Part shown: piece after piece, positions 36,340-45,281 of the stretch
How positions within the stretch are numbered: the stretch's first letter is position 1
How the letters are laid out: each line of letters starts with the position of its first letter
Source of the DNA: Magnetospirillum sp. SS-4
GTDB lineage: Bacteria > Pseudomonadota > Alphaproteobacteria > Rhodospirillales > Magnetospirillaceae
Direction: 5' to 3'
Assembly: GCF_902729425.1 (NCBI RefSeq)
Contig: NZ_CACVCH010000001.1
Location: forward strand, 7,501-71,500
Length of the DNA stretch: 64,000 nt
Notes under the pieces: generated by a model
What the model saw: the letters and a program-made list of their open reading frames with translations, nothing else
Told to the model about the DNA's origin: nothing
Database searches by the model: none
Program-made: the position numbers and the translations under genes

Positions 36340-37167
36340 TCACATGTTGAAGCCGCCTGAGACCATCACCATCTCGCCGGTGATGTAATCGGCCTCGGGC
36401 AGGCACAGCAGATAGACCGAACCGGCGGCTTCTTCCGGCGTGCCGCCACGGCCCAGCGGAATCTGGCGGGCCATGGTGTCGAGCAATTCGGGATTGACGC
36501 CCATCTTGATCTCGCGGCCGGCGATGACGGCGCTGCTCTCGCCCGAGCCGGCCGGGGCGGTCATGCGGGTCTTGATCCAGCCGAAGGCGACGCAATTGAC
36601 GTTGACGCCGTAGCGGCCCCATTCCTTGGCCATGGTCCGGGTCATGCCGACCACCGCCGACTTGCCGGCGGAATAGGCGATCTGGCCGGGATTGCCGCAG
36701 ATGCCGCCCATGGAGGTCACGTTGACCACCTTGCGGGCGACGAACTGGCCGGCTTCTTTTTCCGCCTTGGCGGCGTTCTTGATGTAGTCGGCGGCGGCAC
36801 GCAGCACCCGGAACGGCGCGGTGGCATGGACATCGATCATGGCGTACCACTGCTCGTCGCTCATCTTCTGGATGACCGAATCCCAGGCATAGCCGGCGTT
36901 GTTGACGATGATGTCGATGCGGCCGAATCCTTCCAGCGCCGCCTTGATGAAGCGGTCGCCGAAATCCTTGGCGGTGACGTCGCCCACCACGGCGATGGCG
37001 TCCGAGCCCAGCGCCTTGATGGCGGCCACCGTCTCGGCCGCCGGGGCCTCGTCGATGTCGTTCAGCACCACCTTGGCGCCTTCCCGGGCCAGCTTCAGCG
37101 CGATGGCCTGGCCGATTCCACGTCCCGATCCGGTCACCAGCGCGACCTTGCCGTCCAATTTCTTCAT
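36340..37167 (-). CDS. Short-chain dehydrogenase/reductase (3-hydroxyacyl-CoA type)
   Basis: A 275-residue classical SDR. The NAD(P)-binding TGSGRGIG lies at residues 13-20 and Asp in LNDIDE near position 37 suggests NAD preference. NNAGYAWDSV and the Ser-Tyr-Lys triad (VTSMGGICG...YSAGK) are intact. A C-terminal YITGEMVMVSGGFNM is usual. GGGAGGTG precedes the ATG. In this gene block a role in oxidising a 3-hydroxyacyl-CoA or cyclic alcohol intermediate is likely. Confidence 0.88.
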   Translation of the reverse strand: MKKLDGKVALVTGSGRGIGQAIALKLAREGAKVVLNDIDEAPAAETVAAIKALGSDAIAVVGDVTAKDFGDRFIKAALEGFGRIDIIVNNAGYAWDSVIQKMSDEQWYAMIDVHATAPFRVLRAAADYIKNAAKAEKEAGQFVARKVVNVTSMGGICGNPGQIAYSAGKSAVVGMTRTMAKEWGRYGVNVNCVAFGWIKTRMTAPAGSGESSAVIAGREIKMGVNPELLDTMARQIPLGRGGTPEEAAGSVYLLCLPEADYITGEMVMVSGGFNM

Positions 37168-37194
37168 GATGTCACCTCCCAGCGTTCTTGTTGG

Positions 37195-38391
37195 TTAGGC
37201 CTGGGCCGGCACGATGCCGGCCTGGGCCAGTGAGTCGTAATCCCCGCCCAGCCCCGCCTCGGCCAGGATGGACCGGGTGTGCTCGCCGTAATGGGGCGGA
37301 AAGGCGAAGTCGTCGGCGCTGCCGGGCAGGTCCACCGCCTTGGGCTGCATGCGGACCTGCCGGCCGTCGGGCAGGCGGGTGGCGGTCAGCTTGTCGGCCA
37401 GCGCCGCCAGGGCGCGCACCTGCGGAATGGTATGGATGGCGGCATTGGGAATGGTGGCCTTGCGGAAGTCGTCGGCCAGTTCGCCGGCGTTGAAACGGGA
37501 CGTGACGGCCCGCATGTCCGCGTGGATGGCCTCGCGGTCGGCGTGGCGACCGGCATTGGTCTCGCGGCCCGGCTTGGCCAGGGCGGCGAATTTCGGGCTT
37601 TCAGTCAGGCGGCGCCACTGCACGTCCGAACCGATGGCGACGAAGATGTAGCCGTCATTGGTGGGATAGGCGTTGGTGGGAATGAACTTGCGGTGCTCGT
37701 TGCCGCAGCGGGTAATCTCATTGGGCTGGCAGCCGAAATCCACCAGCGGCAGGGTGGTGATCAGCCACGACGCCGCCGCTTGCAGCATGGAGACGTCGAT
37801 GCGGGTGCCAAGCCCGGTCTCGGCGCGTTCGGCCAGCGCGAGGCAAACGCCCGCGAACACCTCGTCGCCGGCCTTCAGGTCGATCACCGGCACACCGGCC
37901 AGGGTGGGCGGGCCATCGGCCTCGCCGGTCAGCTCCATGTAGCCGACCATGGCCTGAAGCGCCGGGTCATAACCGGGGATGTCGGGATAATCCGGCCCCA
38001 TGGCCGAGATGCCGGCCCAGATCAGGTCGGACTTGGCCGTCTTCAGCCGGTCGTAATCGATGCCGAGCTGTTCATAACGCGACGGCAGGGTGTTGCAGCA
38101 GAACACGTCGGCGTCCAGTTCCCGGATCAGCCGGTGCAGCACCTCCTGGCCCTTGGGGTCCTTGAGGTTGAGCGCGATGGCTTCCTTGCCCACATTGGGG
38201 GCGACGAAGTACGAGCGGCGGTCGTCGTCCGCCACCACGCTGCCGATATAGCGGTTGGGATCGCCGGGCAGGCCGGGGCCGGAGCCGAAGGATTCGATCC
38301 GGATCACCCGCCAGCCCAGGTGAACGAAGCGCAGCGTCGCATAGGGCAGCGACAGCGCCTGTTCCATTGAGAGGATGGTGCGGCGCTTCAC
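37195..38391 (-). CDS. CaiB/BaiF class III CoA-transferase
   Basis: A 398-residue family III CoA-transferase, which moves CoA between carboxylic acids by way of an aspartyl-CoA anhydride. [36 protein letters not shown] and [14 protein letters not shown] are family blocks. The Asp in [14 protein letters not shown] is the likely catalytic residue. It starts with GTG at 38391, overlapping the stop of the molybdenum subunit by four bases (GTGA). The coupling to a molybdenum hydroxylase suggests activation of the hydroxylase substrate or product. Confidence 0.9.
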   Translation of the reverse strand: MKRRTILSMEQALSLPYATLRFVHLGWRVIRIESFGSGPGLPGDPNRYIGSVVADDDRRSYFVAPNVGKEAIALNLKDPKGQEVLHRLIRELDADVFCCNTLPSRYEQLGIDYDRLKTAKSDLIWAGISAMGPDYPDIPGYDPALQAMVGYMELTGEADGPPTLAGVPVIDLKAGDEVFAGVCLALAERAETGLGTRIDVSMLQAAASWLITTLPLVDFGCQPNEITRCGNEHRKFIPTNAYPTNDGYIFVAIGSDVQWRRLTESPKFAALAKPGRETNAGRHADREAIHADMRAVTSRFNAGELADDFRKATIPNAAIHTIPQVRALAALADKLTATRLPDGRQVRMQPKAVDLPGSADDFAFPPHYGEHTRSILAEAGLGGDYDSLAQAGIVPAQA

Positions 38392-40691
38392 GACGCCGCT
38401 CCCTGCTTCAGGCCGCGATAGACCCGCTCGGGCGTGAAGGGCAGACTGGTCAGCCGCACGCCGGTGGCGTTCTCGATGGCGTTGCCGATGGCGGCGGCCA
38501 TGCAGATCGCCGGGGCCTCGCCGACGCCCTTGGCGCCCTGGGGACCCTCGCCGTCCATGGTCTCGATGAACTCGATGCTCATCTCGGGAATCTCGGGGGC
38601 GGTGATCAGCTTGTAATCGGTGAAGCCGGCGTTCTTCAGGTGGCCTTCCACCATGATCATGTCCTCGGTCAGGGCATAGCCCTGTCCCATGACGATGCCA
38701 CCCTCGATCTGGCCCTCGATGCCGAGGCGGTTGAGCACGCGGCCGACGTCGTGGGCCGCCCACACCTTCAGCAGAGTGACGATGCCGGTATCGGTGTCGA
38801 CCTCGATCTCGACCACCTGGGTGGCCCAGGCATAGGCGGCAGAGACGTTGCCCTTGAAGCCCTTGTCCTGATGGACGCTGGGCGGCTCGTAGTAATGGCT
38901 GGTGGTGACCAGCTCGGCCTTGTCCGAGAAATGCAGCGAGCGCAGCAGCTTGGCCAGCGGCATCACCGATTCGCCGTCCTCGGCGCGGATGACGTGGCCG
39001 CCCCTGAGGTCAAGCTGTTCGGCGGGCAGGTTGGACAGGCCGGCCGCCGCCGCCAGGATCTTGGCCTTGGCCTTCCGGGCCGCGCCCACCGCCGAATTGC
39101 CGGCGATGAAGGTGGTGCGGCTGGCGTGGACGCCCACGTCCCAGGGCGTGATGTCGGTGTCGTTGTTGACCACGGTGACCGCGCTCATGGGCACGCCCAG
39201 CTCCTCGCACACCAGCTGCGCCAGCACGGTTTCCGAGCCCTGGCCGATCTCGGAGGCGCCGGTCATGATGGTGACGTGGCCGAAATCGTCCAGCTTGATG
39301 TTGGTGCCGCAACCGTCCGACGGATAGATCTTGGCGCCGCCGCCCACATGCAGCATCGAGGCCATGCCGATGCCGCGCTTGACGCCGCCGACGGCGCCCT
39401 TCCGGGCGGCGTAGGCGGAGCGCTTGGCGGCGAAATCGCTGTCCCTGGCCGCCAGGGTCAGGCAGTCCTGAAGGCCGCAGGTCTTGAAATCCATCCCCTG
39501 GGGGGTGACCTCGCCCGCCACCTGGGCGTTCTTCATGCGGAAGTCCAGGGCGTCCATGCCGATGGCGTCGGCCATCTTGTCCATGTGGGCTTCGATGGCG
39601 AAGGTGGCCTGGAGGTTGCCGTAGCCCCTGAACGAGCCGGCATAGGGGTTGTTGGTGTAGACCGCCTTGGTGTGATAGAGGCAGTGCGGCACCCGGTAGA
39701 GCGACGAGAAGGTCTGCATCATCACGAAGGGGATGGTGGCCCCCCACGAGGTGTAGCCGCCGTTGTCCAGCAAGATGTCGACGGTGCGGAAGGTGAGCGT
39801 GCCGTCCTTCTTTGCGCCCGAGCGCAGCCGCACGATGGCGGGCTGGCGGGTGGGCGACGCCAGGAATTCCTCGGCCCGCGTGAACACCAGCTTGACCGGC
39901 CGACGGGTGGCCTGGGCCAGATAGACGCAGATGGGCTCGAACGGATAGATGTCGAGCTTCGAGCCGAAGCCGCCGCCGATGGGCGGCTGGATGATGCGGA
40001 TGCGACCCGGGTCCATGCCCAGCACCTCGGCGAACTCGCGCTTGTGCAGGAACGGCACCTGGGTGTTGGAGTACAGCGTCAGGTTGCCCGAGGTGGCCTC
40101 GAAATCGGCGATGATGCCGCTGACGCCCATGCAGCAATGGGTCACCCGGTGCAGGGTGAAGGTATCTTCCACCACCACGTCGGATTCGGCCTCGCCCGCC
40201 ACGACGTCGCCGTGGCTGTAGTCGAACGCCATGGCGACGTTGTCGGGCTTGGACTCGTGGATCACCGGGGCGCCGGGCCGCAGCGCCGCCTCGGGATCGA
40301 ACAGCGGCGCAAGGTCCTCGTATTCCACCTTGATCAGCCGGAGGGCCTGGGCGGCGATTTCCTCGCTCTCGGCCGCCACCGCCGCGATCTCGTCGCGCTC
40401 GCAGCGGACGCGCTCGCCCTTCAGCGGCGGGTTGTCCTTGTTGACGCCCAATCCCTTCTGGGGAAGATCCTTGGCGGTCAGCACCGCGTGGACGCCCGGC
40501 AGCGCCCGGGCGGCCGAGGTGTCGATGGATTTGATGATGGCGTGGACCCGGTCGGTGCGCAGGATCATGCCGACCAACTGGCCCGGCAGGTTGATGTCGT
40601 GGATATAGCGGGTCTTGCCGGCGGTCTTCTCGGGAGCGTCCATCTTGGTGAGGCGCTTGCCGATCAGGCTGTCCTTCTCGATCACGGTCAT
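38388..40691 (-). CDS. Xanthine dehydrogenase-family molybdenum-binding subunit
   Basis: A 767-residue catalytic subunit that would bind molybdopterin cytosine dinucleotide and hydroxylate a carbon using water. Members include xanthine dehydrogenase, 4-hydroxybenzoyl-CoA reductase and CO dehydrogenase. The N-terminal domain starts with [20 protein letters not shown]. The cofactor regions are [15 protein letters not shown] and [16 protein letters not shown]. The conserved active-site Glu is in [12 protein letters not shown]. It is grouped with separate iron-sulfur and FAD subunits, giving a three-subunit enzyme. The substrate is unknown. Confidence 0.92.
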   Translation of the reverse strand: MTVIEKDSLIGKRLTKMDAPEKTAGKTRYIHDINLPGQLVGMILRTDRVHAIIKSIDTSAARALPGVHAVLTAKDLPQKGLGVNKDNPPLKGERVRCERDEIAAVAAESEEIAAQALRLIKVEYEDLAPLFDPEAALRPGAPVIHESKPDNVAMAFDYSHGDVVAGEAESDVVVEDTFTLHRVTHCCMGVSGIIADFEATSGNLTLYSNTQVPFLHKREFAEVLGMDPGRIRIIQPPIGGGFGSKLDIYPFEPICVYLAQATRRPVKLVFTRAEEFLASPTRQPAIVRLRSGAKKDGTLTFRTVDILLDNGGYTSWGATIPFVMMQTFSSLYRVPHCLYHTKAVYTNNPYAGSFRGYGNLQATFAIEAHMDKMADAIGMDALDFRMKNAQVAGEVTPQGMDFKTCGLQDCLTLAARDSDFAAKRSAYAARKGAVGGVKRGIGMASMLHVGGGAKIYPSDGCGTNIKLDDFGHVTIMTGASEIGQGSETVLAQLVCEELGVPMSAVTVVNNDTDITPWDVGVHASRTTFIAGNSAVGAARKAKAKILAAAAGLSNLPAEQLDLRGGHVIRAEDGESVMPLAKLLRSLHFSDKAELVTTSHYYEPPSVHQDKGFKGNVSAAYAWATQVVEIEVDTDTGIVTLLKVWAAHDVGRVLNRLGIEGQIEGGIVMGQGYALTEDMIMVEGHLKNAGFTDYKLITAPEIPEMSIEFIETMDGEGPQGAKGVGEAPAICMAAAIGNAIENATGVRLTSLPFTPERVYRGLKQGAAS

Positions 40692-40701
40692 GGCGATTGC
40701 C

Positions 40702-41175
40702 TCACGAATTGGTGCCGCTCACGGCGGCGACGGCGTCGACGATCTTCTTGTAGCCGGTGCAGCGGCAGATATTGCCTTCCAGGCCGCGCTTGATGGTGGC
40801 GCGGTCGGCATGGGGCTGCTTGTCCAGGGTGTGCTTGGCCTGCACCACCATGCCGGGGGTGCAGAAGCCGCACTGGACGCCGCCATGGTCGACGAAGGCC
40901 TGGCGCAAGCCATCGGCCGAGCGGTCGATGGCGACGCCCTCGATGGTGACGATGGCGCGGCCGTCGCAATCGGCGGCGAACATCAGGCAGGCGTTGGCCG
41001 ACTTGCCGTCAACCAGGATGGTGCAGGCGCCGCATTCGCCCTCGCCGCAGCCGTACTTGGTGCCGGTCAGGCCCAGGATCTCGCGCAGCATGACCAGGGT
41101 GCTGAGGGTGGGATCGACGGAAATCCGCTTGGGCATTCCGTTCAGGGTGAAGGTGATCTCAATGGTCGGCGACAT
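40702..41175 (-). CDS. 2Fe-2S subunit of molybdenum hydroxylase
   Basis: A 157-residue electron-transfer subunit. The N-terminal plant-ferredoxin-type cluster ligands are YGCGEGECGACTILVDG with a fourth Cys shortly after. The C-terminal helical domain carries the second cluster, CGFCTPGM and CRCTGY. It begins inside the FAD-subunit gene (17-base overlap), indicating coordinated translation, and is 10 bases upstream of the molybdenum subunit. Confidence 0.95.
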   Translation of the reverse strand: MSPTIEITFTLNGMPKRISVDPTLSTLVMLREILGLTGTKYGCGEGECGACTILVDGKSANACLMFAADCDGRAIVTIEGVAIDRSADGLRQAFVDHGGVQCGFCTPGMVVQAKHTLDKQPHADRATIKRGLEGNICRCTGYKKIVDAVAAVSGTNS

Positions 41176-42013
41176 CGTTCAGCACCTTCCGCAGGAGGTT
41201 GTGGACCAGTTCGCGGCGGTACCAGGCGGTGGCCCGCACGTCGTCGATGGGGGTGATCTCGGCCATGGCGGTTTCGGCCGCCTTGGCGATCAGCGCGGGG
41301 GTGAGGCGTTGACCTTCCAGCAGCGCCTCGGTCCCGGGACCGCGCATCGGAGTGGGGCCGACGGCGCCGAAGGCAACCCGGACATTGGCGAGGCCGGCCG
41401 GCGTCAACTCGGCCTTGAAGCCCAGCGACACCGCCGAGATATCGAGCGCCGGCCGGGTGCCGAACTTGACGAAGCGCGACACGGTGCGCAGCCGGGGCAT
41501 CGGAACGTAGATGGCGGTCAGCAGTTCCTCGGGCTGGCGCAGGGTCCGGCCCGGTCCGGTGAAGAAGCCGTTGATGGGCAGGCGGCGCCGGCCGGAGGCG
41601 GAGGCCAGTTCCACCTCGGCATCCAGCACCAGCAGCGGCACCAGGGTGTCGCCGGCCGGAGAGGCGTTGCAGACATTGCCGCCGATGGTGGCCATGTTGC
41701 GCACCTGGTCCGAGGCGAAGCGGTCGGCGGCCTCGGCCAGCAGCGGCAACGCCTTGGCCAGGGTGGCGTCTTCCCGCAACTGGTTGATGGTGGTCAGCGC
41801 GCCGATGCGGACGCTTTCGCCCTCGATCGAATGGCCGGCCAGTTCGGGTAGGCGGCGGATGTTGAGCAGAACGGGCCTGAGCCGCGTCTTGCCGCCGTGG
41901 GACTGGACCATCAGGTCGGTCCCGCCGGCCAGGATGGTGGCGTTGCCGCCGGCCAGCGCGGCAAGCGCGTCGTCGAGGCTGGCGGGGGCGAGGTATCGTT
42001 CGATGGCGGTCAT
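41159..42013 (-). CDS. FAD-binding subunit of molybdenum hydroxylase
   Basis: A 284-residue CoxM/XdhB-type subunit. The FAD-binding loops ILAGGTDLM and TIGGNVCNASPAGD are clear, and a CO-dehydrogenase flavoprotein C-terminal domain follows. It is the first of the three hydroxylase genes. A palindromic repeat of about 90 bases separates it from the mutase genes upstream, which may mark an internal operon boundary. Confidence 0.93.
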   Translation of the reverse strand: MTAIERYLAPASLDDALAALAGGNATILAGGTDLMVQSHGGKTRLRPVLLNIRRLPELAGHSIEGESVRIGALTTINQLREDATLAKALPLLAEAADRFASDQVRNMATIGGNVCNASPAGDTLVPLLVLDAEVELASASGRRRLPINGFFTGPGRTLRQPEELLTAIYVPMPRLRTVSRFVKFGTRPALDISAVSLGFKAELTPAGLANVRVAFGAVGPTPMRGPGTEALLEGQRLTPALIAKAAETAMAEITPIDDVRATAWYRRELVHNLLRKVLNDVADH

Positions 42014-42050
42014 TGGCCGTTCATCCTTGTGTCCTATGATCTATCCCGAC

Positions 42051-42137
42051 CTCATCCTTCGAGGCTTCGCACCTCAGGATGAGGCATTCACACATCCTCA
42101 TCCTGAGGAGGCCCGAACGGGCCGTCTCGAAGGATGA
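42051..42137. repeat. Intergenic palindromic repeat, copy 1
   Basis: CTCATCCTTCGAG on the left pairs with CTCGAAGGATGA on the right, enclosing CCTCAGGATGAGG and CCTCATCCTGAGGAGG. A second copy lies at 50671-50760. Such CTCATCCTGAGGA...CTCGAAGGATGA elements are dispersed in many alphaproteobacterial genomes. Confidence 0.85.
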
Positions 42138-42146
42138 CGGACGCAT

Positions 42147-43754
42147 TCAAAACACGATCGGTTCGCGGTAGCGGCCGAAGGCCGCCACCAGCCGTTGGGT
42201 CATCTCGCCGACGCTGGCATAGGTCCTGACCGCGTCCACCAGGGCCGGCATGACGTTGACACCCGCGCGGGCGTCCTTTTCCAGCCGGTCGAGCGCCGCC
42301 GCCACCTGGGCGTTGTCGCGCTCGGCCCGGACCTTGTTCAGGGCGTCGACCTGGGCCTTGGCGTCGGCCTCGTCGTAGGGATGGAATTCCACGTCATGGT
42401 CTTCCTCCTCGATGCGGTAGCAATTGACGCCGACCTTGCGGAAATCGCCGGTCTCGATGCGCCGCTGCATCTGGTAGGCCTGGGCCGAGACCGCCGCCTG
42501 GGCGGTGCCGTCGGCGATCTGCTTGACGATGCCGCCGCGCGCGTCGATATCGGCCATGATCTCGACCATCTTGTCGCGCATCTGGTTGGTCAGGGTCTCG
42601 ACGAACCACGACCCGGCCAGCGGATCGACGGTGTCGGCCAGCCCCATTTCCTCGACCAGCATCTGCATGGTGCGCAATGAGATGCGGGCCGAATACTCGG
42701 TGGGGATGGTGTAGGCCTCGTCGTACGAGCACAGCGCCATGGTCTGGGTGCCGGACAGGGCGCTGATCAGGGCGTAATAGGCGCCGCGCACGATATTCAG
42801 CTCGGGCTGTTCGTGGGTCAGGCCGCCGCCGCCGCCGGCCGCGATCATGCGCATCCACATGGAGCCGGGGTCCTGGGCGCCGTATTCCTCCTTCATGATC
42901 CTGGCCCACAGGCCGCGGGCGGCGCGGAACTTGGCCACCTGCTCGAACAGGTTGCCGAAGATGTTGAAGTTGAATGACAGCCGGCCGGCGAACTCGTCGA
43001 TGGCGAGGCCGCGCTTCAGGGTCTCGTCGGCATAGGCCTTGGCGATGCAGAAGGCATAGGCCATTTCCTGGGCCGGATTGGCGCCGGATTCGCGGATGTG
43101 ATAGCCGCAGACGCTGACCGGGCTGTATTTCGGCGCGTGCTGGGCACAGTACTCGATGGTGTCGCCCACCAGCCGGATGGAATGCTCCACCGGGAAGATC
43201 CAGGTGCCGCGCCCGATGAATTCCTTCAAAATGTCGTTCTGGGCGGTGCCGCGCAGCTTCTTCACGTCATAGCCGCGCTTTTCCGCCATCACCAGGAACA
43301 TGGCGATCAGGATGGCGGCGGCGCCGTTGATGGTCAGCGACACGGTGATGGCGTCGAGGTCGATGCCGTCGAAGGCGATCTCGAAATCCCTCAGGGTATC
43401 GATGGCCATGCCGACCCGGCCGACCTCGCCCTCGGCCATGGGATCGTCGGAATCGAAGCCGATCTGGGTCGGCAGGTCGAAGGCGACGTTCAGCCCGGTC
43501 TGGCCGTTGGCAATCAGGTACTTGAAACGCTGGTTGGTGTCGTGGGCGTTGCCGAAGCCGGCGTATTGCCGCATGGTCCACGGCCGCTTGCGGTACATCT
43601 GGGCGTGGATGCCCCGGGTGAACGGGTATTGTCCGGGGTCGCCCACATGCTGGAGGCCACCGGTGGCCTCCACGTCCTCGGCCGTGTAGACCGTCTTGAT
43701 CTCGATGCCGGATTCGTTGACGACCCGGCGCTGGGTGGGGCGGTCGGCACTCAT
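42147..43754 (-). CDS. B12-dependent acyl-CoA mutase, large (catalytic) subunit
   Basis: A 535-residue TIM-barrel subunit of a methylmalonyl-CoA mutase-family carbon-skeleton mutase. It lacks the C-terminal cobalamin domain, which is encoded by the next gene upstream. The barrel start reads RPWTMRQYAGFGNAHDTNQR. Tyr64 and Arg182 (KEFIGRGTWIFP) occupy the positions of Tyr89 and Arg207 in methylmalonyl-CoA mutase. Isobutyryl-CoA mutases carry Phe/Gln and 2-hydroxyisobutyryl-CoA mutases Ile/Gln at these sites. The Arg implies a substrate with a free carboxylate, of malonyl- or succinyl-CoA type. The ATG overlaps the B12-subunit stop by four bases. No MeaB-type chaperone gene is adjacent. Confidence 0.92.
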   Translation of the reverse strand: MSADRPTQRRVVNESGIEIKTVYTAEDVEATGGLQHVGDPGQYPFTRGIHAQMYRKRPWTMRQYAGFGNAHDTNQRFKYLIANGQTGLNVAFDLPTQIGFDSDDPMAEGEVGRVGMAIDTLRDFEIAFDGIDLDAITVSLTINGAAAILIAMFLVMAEKRGYDVKKLRGTAQNDILKEFIGRGTWIFPVEHSIRLVGDTIEYCAQHAPKYSPVSVCGYHIRESGANPAQEMAYAFCIAKAYADETLKRGLAIDEFAGRLSFNFNIFGNLFEQVAKFRAARGLWARIMKEEYGAQDPGSMWMRMIAAGGGGGLTHEQPELNIVRGAYYALISALSGTQTMALCSYDEAYTIPTEYSARISLRTMQMLVEEMGLADTVDPLAGSWFVETLTNQMRDKMVEIMADIDARGGIVKQIADGTAQAAVSAQAYQMQRRIETGDFRKVGVNCYRIEEEDHDVEFHPYDEADAKAQVDALNKVRAERDNAQVAAALDRLEKDARAGVNVMPALVDAVRTYASVGEMTQRLVAAFGRYREPIVF

Positions 43755-44146
43755 TTCACCTGCTCCTTGATGAAGGCGGCGATCTCGTCGAGCTTGCTGC
43801 TGGTCGGGAAGATGCCGGTGAAGCCCAATTGGCGCAGTTCGGCATGGTCGGAGGCCGGCACGTTGCCGCCGATCATCCACACCTTGTCCTGGAGGCCGCG
43901 TTCCTCCAGCAGCACCTTCAGCTTGCGGCAGAACGGCATGTGCGAGCCGGCCATGCTTGAGAGGCCGATGACGTCGACGCCTTCCTCAAGCGCGGCGTTG
44001 GCCACCGCGATGGGAGTCTGGCGCAGGCCGGTGTAGATGACCTCGAAGCCGGCGGCCATCAGGCCGCGCACCACGATCTTGGCGCCCTGGTCGTGGCCGT
44101 CCAGTCCCGGCTTGGCGATCAGCACGCGGATGCGACGATCTGTCAT
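43751..44146 (-). CDS. Cobalamin-binding subunit of acyl-CoA mutase
   Basis: A 131-residue Rossmann-like B12-binding domain. The base-off/His-on motif DxHxxG is present in GLDGHDQGAKIV, with GLSSMAGSHM and a GGNVPASDH later. Together with the 535-residue subunit it forms a split mutase like IcmA/IcmB or HcmA/HcmB. Overlaps of four bases on both sides (ATGA) link it to the acyl-CoA dehydrogenase and the mutase large subunit. Confidence 0.95.
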   Translation of the reverse strand: MTDRRIRVLIAKPGLDGHDQGAKIVVRGLMAAGFEVIYTGLRQTPIAVANAALEEGVDVIGLSSMAGSHMPFCRKLKVLLEERGLQDKVWMIGGNVPASDHAELRQLGFTGIFPTSSKLDEIAAFIKEQVK

Positions 44147-45276
44147 GACGCAAGCTCCTTGCCGATGATCATTTTGAGGATTTCGCTGGTGCCGCCCCCG
44201 ATCAGGGTGAAGCGGATGTCGCGCAGATAGCGCTGCACCGGGTATTCCATGGCGAAGCCGTAGGAGGCCAGCACCCGGGCCGCCTGATCGCAGGTCCGCG
44301 CGGCGGCTTCGGTGGCGAACAGCTTGGCCATGGCCGCCTGCTGGGCGTGGGGACGCCGGTTGTCCTTCAGCCAGGCGGCGTAGCGGACCAGCTGCTCGGC
44401 CGCCTCCAGATCGGTGGCCATCTCGGCCAGCTTGAATTGAATCGCCTGGAAGGCGGCGATGGGCTTGCCGAACTGCTTGCGCTCGCCGGCATAGCGGATC
44501 GCCTCGGCCAGGGCGGCCCGCGCCACCCCGTTGGCCATGGCGCCGGTGATGATGCGGATTTCCGACAAGATGGTGCGCAGGTGGCCCTCGCCGTCGCCGA
44601 TCTCCTTGGACAGCATGTTGCCGTCGGGGACGAAGCATTCGTCGAAGGCGACCTCGGAGGTCGGCAGCGCCCACACCCCCATCTTCTCGATGGAACGCCC
44701 CACCGTCAGGCCGGGGAAACCCTTCTCCACCAGGAAGATGGTCAGCTTGCGCTCGGCGCCGGCCCTGGCGAACACCGTGAAGAAGTCGGCCATGGGCGCC
44801 GAGGTGATCCAGGTCTTCTGGCCGCTGATCTTCCAGCCGCCATCCACCTTGGTCGCCGTGGTGCTGATGCCACTGAGATCCGAGCCGGCATTGGGCTCGG
44901 TCATGCAGATGGCGCCGATCTTCTCGCCCCGTAGCGCCGGGACCAGCAGGCGGTCCTTGATGTCGCCATTGCCCAGCAGGTGCAGGAAATTGGTTCCCAT
45001 CAAAGCCTGCATGGCCGCCGCGCCCGCCAGGGACAGCGAGCCCCTGGCGATTTCGGACAGCGCCAGGCAGAAGGTGGCGAGATCGATGCCGAGACCGCCA
45101 ACCTCCTCGGGATAGCGCATGCCGAAGAAGCCCAGCTCGCCGAGGCGGGCGAACAGCGCCCGGGGGAATTCGTGCGCTTCGTCCAGCGCGGCGGCGGCGG
45201 GGGCCACCTCGCGATCGACGAAGCGGGCGAAGGTCTCCTGAATGGCCCGCTGATCCTCGGTCAGGTCGAAGTCCAT
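44143..45276 (-). CDS. Acyl-CoA dehydrogenase lacking the canonical catalytic Glu
   Basis: A 377-residue FAD-dependent acyl-CoA dehydrogenase. FAD-site motifs are ICMTEPNAGSDLSGI and KTWITSAPMADFF, and RKQFGKPIAAFQAIQFKLAE is typical. In most family members the catalytic base is the Glu of IYEGTNEI. Here the segment reads IGGGTSEI, so that position is Gly361. Some subfamilies, such as isovaleryl-type enzymes, place the base on another helix, and citronellyl-type sequences share the GGG form. It is coupled to the B12 subunit gene and should oxidise a branched or dicarboxylic acyl-CoA. Confidence 0.92.
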   Translation of the reverse strand: MDFDLTEDQRAIQETFARFVDREVAPAAAALDEAHEFPRALFARLGELGFFGMRYPEEVGGLGIDLATFCLALSEIARGSLSLAGAAAMQALMGTNFLHLLGNGDIKDRLLVPALRGEKIGAICMTEPNAGSDLSGISTTATKVDGGWKISGQKTWITSAPMADFFTVFARAGAERKLTIFLVEKGFPGLTVGRSIEKMGVWALPTSEVAFDECFVPDGNMLSKEIGDGEGHLRTILSEIRIITGAMANGVARAALAEAIRYAGERKQFGKPIAAFQAIQFKLAEMATDLEAAEQLVRYAAWLKDNRRPHAQQAAMAKLFATEAAARTCDQAARVLASYGFAMEYPVQRYLRDIRFTLIGGGTSEILKMIIGKELAS

Positions 45277-45281
45277 CGGTC

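Noticed and set aside
38367-40793. 808-codon plus-strand frame opposite the molybdenum subunit
   Set aside because: Shadow of a well-supported gene; composition dominated by Gly, His, Val and Asp repeats.
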